A stretch of 10,545 nucleotides of DNA from the NCBI GenBank assembly GCA_937860165.1, contig CALMBE010000215.1:1-10545 (forward strand), read 5' to 3'. The notes under the pieces were generated by a model. That model did no database searches and was not told the origin of the DNA. It saw only the letters and a list, made by a program, of their open reading frames with translations. The position numbers and the translations under genes are program-made. The stretch's first letter is position 1. Every line of letters starts with the position of its first letter. Source of the stretch: an uncultured Planctomycetaceae bacterium. GTDB lineage: Bacteria; Planctomycetota; Planctomycetia; Pirellulales; Lacipirellulaceae. This document shows, piece by piece, positions 7,302 through 10,545 of the stretch.

Positions 7302-7328
7302 AAATATCGGCAGATTTTGCCGATATTT
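7302..7328. promoter_or_regulatory. Perfect 11-bp palindrome upstream of the sigma-54 promoter
   Basis: AAATATCGGCA and TGCCGATATTT flank a 5-nt spacer (GATTT). The centre is about 56 bp upstream of the predicted start of transcription of the secreted-protein gene. It may be a binding site for a dimeric regulator. On the minus strand it is followed by TTCGAG rather than a T-run, so a terminator is less likely. Confidence 0.5.
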
Positions 7329-7368
7329 GGTTAAGCCTGTAAATCAGGCGTAAACGAGATGTGCTCAT

Positions 7369-7390
7369 TTTGATTTCACACCAAATCAAA
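7369..7390. promoter_or_regulatory. 8-bp inverted repeat, candidate activator site
   Basis: TTTGATTT-N6-AAATCAAA is a perfect AT-rich inverted repeat centred about 120 bp upstream of the predicted sigma-54 start. That is the usual distance for an enhancer-binding protein. A smaller stem-loop, GCCTG-TAAAT-CAGGC, lies between the two palindromes at 7335-7349. The function is inferred from position only. Confidence 0.4.
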
Positions 7391-7447
7391 TTGATTCTTA
7401 GCGGTTTTCTTGGTGAAAAATGCAGGGCTGATCAGTTTTCGAGGAAA

Positions 7448-7541
7448 GGGGTGCCCTGGCCACGGCGGTATTCCGCCATGGCCATGTTTTCTCGACTATT
7501 CACATGCCCACGCCGGAGTACCAGCGTGAGCATGGCACCCC
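7448..7541 (-). repeat. Structured palindromic repeat element (two hairpins inside an outer stem)
   Basis: Hairpin 1: TGGCCACGGCGG (7457-7468) pairs with CCGCCATGGCCA (7473-7484) around TATT, one mismatch. Hairpin 2: CATGCCCACGCCGG (7503-7516) pairs with CCAGCGTGAGCATG (7521-7534) around AGTA, two mismatches. Outer stem: GGGGTGC (7448-7454) pairs with GCACCCC (7535-7541). All three internal mismatches are C-A on the plus strand and therefore G-U wobbles in a minus-strand RNA, so the fold is complete in that direction. It lies in the 505-bp gene-free stretch between the secreted-protein gene and the ExbB operon. It looks like a dispersed mobile-type repeat or a structured RNA, not a coding region. 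Confidence 0.6.
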
Positions 7542-7584
7542 AAAGTGACACGCTGAGCCGGCCCTGGCTCGAAGTGCCCCACTC

Positions 7585-7613
7585 TTGACGAGATATTCGA
7601 GAGTTTCTACCGT
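7585..7613 (+). promoter_or_regulatory. Possible promoter of the ExbB/TonB-like operon
   Basis: TTGACG (7585-7590, 5 of 6) and TACCGT (7608-7613, 3 of 6 including the conserved first, second and last bases) are 17 bp apart, about 110 nt before the ATG at 7723. No gene was recognised between 7542 and 7722. Confidence 0.35.
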
Positions 7614-7722
7614 TCCACCCTCCGCGAGCAGGTGGCCAACGATTTTCGAGCAGATCGGATTCGGGCAGCGACCTCGATAGCTGCGGAACCTTGGTGGACC
7701 TGTGGAAGGGTAGTGGCACTCC

Positions 7723-8388
7723 ATGTTGTACGATCTGATAGGACGATTCGCTCGGATCGGTGGCCAGTGCGCACTCGAGGCGCTCTTTCTCATGAGCATT
7801 GTCAGCGTGGCGATTATCTGTGATCGCGTCTGGTTTTTCGCACGACGCCGACTGGATATCGAGGCCTTTGCCCTGCGACTTTTGCCACATTTACGCGCAC
7901 AAGATTGGAAGGCAGCCCGCGCGGTGGCGGAGCAATCGCCGACGAGTCCCTCGTCCATTGTGATCGCCGGCTTGTCGCAGGTCGATCGTGGACCTAGCGC
8001 GGCACAGGCGGTCATGCGGTCGGCATTGGCACGCGAGCGGATGCGACTGGAAACACATCTGGGTTTGCTCCGCGCCTTGGGGCTGGCAGCGCTGCTGGTT
8101 GGACTGCTGGGCACGGTGTTTGATCTGTGGGGCTACTTAAACTCGACAGGGATACCGACAGCGGCGAAAATCACTTTTCGCTATCAAGGAATTTCCGTGC
8201 TCGCCTCGCTGGCAGCCGGGCTACTTACGGCAACACCAGCACTTTTCGTGGCTGCTTTGATATCCACGCAAGTGCGAAAAACGGTAAATCAGAGCGAATT
8301 CATCAGCGAATTCCTGATGTCACAGCTTGTGGCAGCGTCGCCGCTGCCGGTTGAAACACCCCAAAAGTATTCGGCCCGGGCCGCTTAG
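7723..8388 (+). CDS. ExbB/TolQ/MotA-family proton channel protein, first operon copy
   Basis: 221 aa with three transmembrane segments in ExbB order: about 16-38 (ALFLMSIVSVAIICDRVWFF), 116-138 (LGLAALLVGLLGTVFDLWGY) and 156-181 (GISVLASLAAGLLTATPAL). A cytoplasmic domain of about 75 residues lies between the first two. The family signatures GLLGTV (T131) and GIS...AAGL..A.PAL are clear. Members form inner-membrane pentamers that carry protons to power TonB, TolA or gliding systems. Oddity: aligned to E. coli ExbB, the helix-3 residues equivalent to Glu176 and Thr181 appear to be missing or hydrophobic, so this copy may not conduct by itself. The ATG at 7723 starts just before the first amphipathic segment; GGAAGGG lies 12 nt upstream. 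It is the first gene of an operon, with the next gene 39 bp downstream. Confidence 0.85.
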   Translation: MLYDLIGRFARIGGQCALEALFLMSIVSVAIICDRVWFFARRRLDIEAFALRLLPHLRAQDWKAARAVAEQSPTSPSSIVIAGLSQVDRGPSAAQAVMRSALARERMRLETHLGLLRALGLAALLVGLLGTVFDLWGYLNSTGIPTAAKITFRYQGISVLASLAAGLLTATPALFVAALISTQVRKTVNQSEFISEFLMSQLVAASPLPVETPQKYSARAA

Positions 8389-8427
8389 TGCCGGTCGGGT
8401 TGAGATGGCAAATCCGATGGAGCGAAA

Positions 8428-8892
8428 TTGAGCTCACTCACCCTAGAACAGAAAGCAAAGCAGTTGGTGGCGGCGGCCATCCACTCCAGGGATGCCGCGC
8501 GCAAACCCGGCTTGCCACGTCTGGGAATGCTCTTCGTGGGGAGCGCGTTGTTGCACATTGTGGCCGTGATTGCGTTGTTTCACTCCTGGGACACCGGTTC
8601 ACTGCAAACGGTCAAACACGACGCACCGGTCGCCCAGCGGGTCGTGGAAGAAGTCCCAGTGGTGCGGCTGGAACTTGCCGTCGCTCCGGCGAGTGCCAGT
8701 GAAATCGCCAAGGCGACCGAGGCCACCTTTCGTTTACCTGTAGAGCCGACAGCGAAAACCGCTGCGAAAGCTGTCGAGCCAGATCAAGAATCGTTAGAGC
8801 TTCGACCTGCTACTGGAACGAACAGAAACAAAGACCAGCATCGTGTTGCCCAAGAAACCAATTCCCTCAGAACTTCGACCCCAGAAAAGTAA
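8428..8892 (+). CDS. TonB/TolA-like membrane anchor protein lacking a C-terminal TonB domain
   Basis: 154 aa starting at TTG (8428). GGAG ends 5 nt before it, the frame has a stop at 8401-8403 and no earlier start, and the next in-frame ATG (8527) would begin inside the membrane helix. Residues 1-32 are charged and probably cytoplasmic. One transmembrane helix follows at about 33-52 and contains S39-A-L-L-H43, the S-x3-H pattern by which TonB and TolA contact ExbB/TolQ. The remaining 100 residues are rich in Ala, Val, Glu, Pro and Thr, like the periplasmic linker of TonB. No folded C-terminal receptor-binding domain is seen, so the partner must be reached in another way. It sits between two ExbB-like genes, which supports the role. 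TonB-like function is inference. Confidence 0.7.
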   Translation: MSSLTLEQKAKQLVAAAIHSRDAARKPGLPRLGMLFVGSALLHIVAVIALFHSWDTGSLQTVKHDAPVAQRVVEEVPVVRLELAVAPASASEIAKATEATFRLPVEPTAKTAAKAVEPDQESLELRPATGTNRNKDQHRVAQETNSLRTSTPEK

Positions 8893-8972
8893 ATCCGCAT
8901 GATGCCAAGATTTCTTAGATGGCTACGTTCCTGGAAGCCTCTGAATCGCCGCACCTTATTGGAGGTTCTGTC

Positions 8973-10247
8973 ATGACCTTGTTCGACCGCTGGACTCAGA
9001 GATTTTTCCAAACACCGCTCCTGTGGGGTGGATTGTTATCGGTGGCGTTCTATCTCTTGCTGGACGTGAGCGATCAATGGGTCGACCCCTGGTTGGTGCG
9101 TTGCTTGACCGGTCGCTGGGAAGCCTATTTGTGCATGTCGCTGTTTTTCATCGGTGTGGCTTCATTAAGCATCCGTGCGCTCGATATTGTCCACCAGTCA
9201 TGGAGCCTCGTGCGCCCGGTTGGTGACAAACCAATCAAGAGTGATAAGAGCCTATCCACAAACCTGGGACCTCCTCACCCTGCCCTCTCCCCCGAGTACG
9301 GGGGCGAGGGTTCTAAATCGATTCAATCACCGGATGCAGAGCAAAAACAGCTCGCAAAGCCTCGAGCGACTGACACCAGTTACTATCATCTCCGCCTGCA
9401 AAATGCTCTACAATTTGCCACGCGCAATGTCGCCCCCAAAGCACTGGTCGACTATTTAAGTGATTTGGCGGAAGCCGACCGAACTCAGATGGAACGGAAA
9501 TATGAACTGACGCGGTTCTTGACGTGGGCCTTGCCGGCGGTCGGCAGTCTGGCCACGATTCTGGGTATCGCCGCGGCAATTTCGCAATTAACCGCCACGA
9601 ACTCCGCTGAATTAATCGCGGGAGTCACGGGGGGGCTCGCCAAGGCCTTTGATACTTTTGCCCTGGCACTCGGGTTGTCCATCCTGTTGATGCTGTTCAA
9701 GTTTGTTAACCAGCAGAGTGAATCGCGATTGCTGTCGGCAGTCGACAAACGGGTCAACGACGCAATGAAAACGCGACTGGACGAGTCGGTGGATTCGTCG
9801 ACGGTTCAAATCGAACAGTTGCGGATGCTGACCAACAGTGTCGTCCAGGCGACCGAGAAGCTGACGCAGCACCAAGGCGCGCCGCCAGGGAGAATGGCAC
9901 CACAAGCCAGCCCGGGTTCGCAAAATTCTGCGGAAATCGACGAGCACAAAATGGAAACTCTCGTTTCTCGGGCGATGGCAAACGCCCTCCAGCAACAGTC
10001 GTCGAATGTTATTTTCCCCTCAGGCGGTGGAGCGGACCTTGCTGGTTGGAAGCCTTTGCAGCAAGCCTTACAACAAGTTGCCAACCATTTGGCGAGGCAA
10101 CAAGCGAAGCAAGAAAACGAGGGAGAAGTTGTTCAGCAATTGATGAGTATGATCGATGACGAGCTCAAGGACGATCAGCCGGTGCGCAACAGGCCGGAAC
10201 TCCGCATGCACGTCGGCGAACAGGCGGCCGCGAGTCTTTGGAAATAG
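8973..10247 (+). CDS. Large ExbB/TolQ/MotA-family channel-like protein, second operon copy
   Basis: 424 aa from the ATG at 8973, which has GGAGG 7 nt upstream; an ATG at 8919 lacks such a site. Membrane segments lie at about 10-31 and 48-71, then a loop of about 110 residues, then about 181-207 (FLTWALPAVGSLATILGIAA) and 218-244 (GGLAKAFDTFALALGLSIL). The last pair is the MotA/ExbB channel unit; F226-D227-T228 gives an acid and a hydroxyl in the final helix. A long cytoplasmic tail follows, with a likely coiled coil at about 248-300 and a Gln-rich region to the C terminus, far longer than in classic ExbB. Residues 101-113 are encoded by an inserted palindromic repeat. It is 80 bp downstream of the anchor gene and 44 bp before the third ExbB-like gene. 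Confidence 0.85.
   Translation: MTLFDRWTQRFFQTPLLWGGLLSVAFYLLLDVSDQWVDPWLVRCLTGRWEAYLCMSLFFIGVASLSIRALDIVHQSWSLVRPVGDKPIKSDKSLSTNLGPPHPALSPEYGGEGSKSIQSPDAEQKQLAKPRATDTSYYHLRLQNALQFATRNVAPKALVDYLSDLAEADRTQMERKYELTRFLTWALPAVGSLATILGIAAAISQLTATNSAELIAGVTGGLAKAFDTFALALGLSILLMLFKFVNQQSESRLLSAVDKRVNDAMKTRLDESVDSSTVQIEQLRMLTNSVVQATEKLTQHQGAPPGRMAPQASPGSQNSAEIDEHKMETLVSRAMANALQQQSSNVIFPSGGGADLAGWKPLQQALQQVANHLARQQAKQENEGEVVQQLMSMIDDELKDDQPVRNRPELRMHVGEQAAASLWK
9273..9311 (+). repeat. Palindromic repeat inserted in frame within the ExbB-like gene
   Basis: CCCTCTCCCCCG (9283-9294) pairs with CGGGGGCGAGGG (9299-9310) around AGTA, 11 of 12 pairs. In this gene it reads PHPALSPEYGGEG (residues 101-113), the recognisable translation of a repeat family normally found between genes in many bacteria. 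It lies in the loop between transmembrane segments 2 and 3, where extra residues could be tolerated, and it keeps the frame. Confidence 0.8.
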
Positions 10248-10291
10248 CCTCCCGATTGGCGAGGTCTACGAAATAACACAAGGGAATCACC

Positions 10292-10545
10292 ATGAAATCA
10301 GTGATACTGTGCCTAGGATTGGCCCTGTGGCTCCTGGGAGCCGGAATCGTTCTCACGTCTCCCGCCGCAGCCCAAGAATCGCAGGCGACCAGCGCGGCCG
10401 GGCCCGCCGAACCTTTGCCCCATCAATCGCAAACCTATGTGCAATGGTTTGTACGATCTTCGGGCGAGATCGGTTTGTTTATCCTGGTCTTGGCCATCTA
10501 TTTCGTCGTAACCGTCGTGCGGCTGTTTTCAGAAATGCGCCTCGA
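10292..10545 (+). CDS. ExbB/TolQ/MotA-family protein with signal peptide, third operon copy, 3' end outside the window
   Basis: 84 complete codons are visible; the gene is cut by the right edge. The ATG at 10292 has AGGGA 6 nt upstream and begins 44 bp after the previous stop. Residues 1-27 form a signal peptide (LCLGLALWLLGAGIVLTS, then P-A-A-A-Q with probable cleavage after A27). A short Ala/Pro/Gln-rich linker follows, then a transmembrane helix at about 60-80 (GLFILVLAIYFVVTVVRLF). A cleaved leader followed by this helix is characteristic of planctomycete MotA/TolQ/ExbB proteins. The channel signature (LLGTV, GIxxAL) would lie beyond the window, so the assignment rests on the N terminus and on operon context. 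Confidence 0.65.
   Translation, partial: MKSVILCLGLALWLLGAGIVLTSPAAAQESQATSAAGPAEPLPHQSQTYVQWFVRSSGEIGLFILVLAIYFVVTVVRLFSEMRL

Noticed and set aside
7302..7328. Reading the perfect palindrome as a terminator
   Set aside because: AT-rich stem and no proper T-run on either strand; its place before a sigma-54 promoter fits a regulator site better.
7500..8114. Minus-strand open frame (204 codons)
   Set aside because: Its main part is antisense to the first ExbB-like gene and its end is read through the palindromic repeat; no domain or ribosome binding site.
8919..8972. Upstream ATG for the second ExbB-like protein
   Set aside because: The ATG at 8973 has a strong GGAGG at 7 nt and begins directly before the first membrane helix; the 18 extra residues show no conserved feature.

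Overview
The window looks like chromosomal DNA of a planctomycete, most likely from the Pirellulales side of the phylum. This is inferred from the moderately GC-rich composition, loosely packed genes, short palindromic intergenic repeats, an ISL3-family transposase, a YghO-like acetyltransferase and several ExbB-like paralogs including one with a signal peptide. No rRNA, tRNA, CRISPR array or phage gene was seen.

Layout. (1) 1-1410, minus: the first 470 codons of a multidomain sensor protein (receiver-like, PAS, GAF, helical histidine segment, start of a C-terminal receiver). It begins at a GTG codon and runs off the left edge. (2) About 1701-3234, plus: an ISL3-type insertion sequence with a complete transposase and a perfect 17-bp inverted repeat, sitting between the divergent sensor and acetyltransferase genes. 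(3) 3340-4503, plus: YghO-like GNAT-fold protein. (4) 4650-5444, plus: XdhC, a maturation factor for molybdenum hydroxylases. It converges on, and overlaps by 16 bp, a class-V aminotransferase of the alanine/serine-glyoxylate type (5429-6529, minus). (5) 6861-7211, minus: a small secreted His/Tyr/Gly-rich protein. It has a textbook sigma-54 -24/-12 promoter, two upstream palindromes and an intrinsic terminator. (6) About 7448-7541: a strongly palindromic non-coding repeat. (7) 7723 to the right edge, plus: an operon with an ExbB/TolQ-like protein, a TonB/TolA-like membrane anchor, a second larger ExbB-like protein and the start of a third ExbB-like protein with a signal peptide.

How the genes work together. 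The right-hand operon has the parts of a proton-motive-force energy-transduction machine of the Ton/Tol/Mot type. Its composition is unusual: three channel-type paralogs plus a short anchor carrying the S-x3-H transmembrane motif of TonB and TolA. The first paralog lacks the pore glutamate and threonine of ExbB transmembrane helix 3, while the second has an Asp-Thr pair in the equivalent helix. Any ExbD-like partner would lie beyond the right edge. XdhC and the aminotransferase could both serve purine or glyoxylate metabolism, but they are convergent and not co-transcribed.

The two most distinctive signals are the sigma-54-controlled His-rich secreted protein and the Ton/Tol-like operon. Its second ExbB-like protein also carries a palindromic repeat inserted in frame, encoding PHPALSPEYGGEG.
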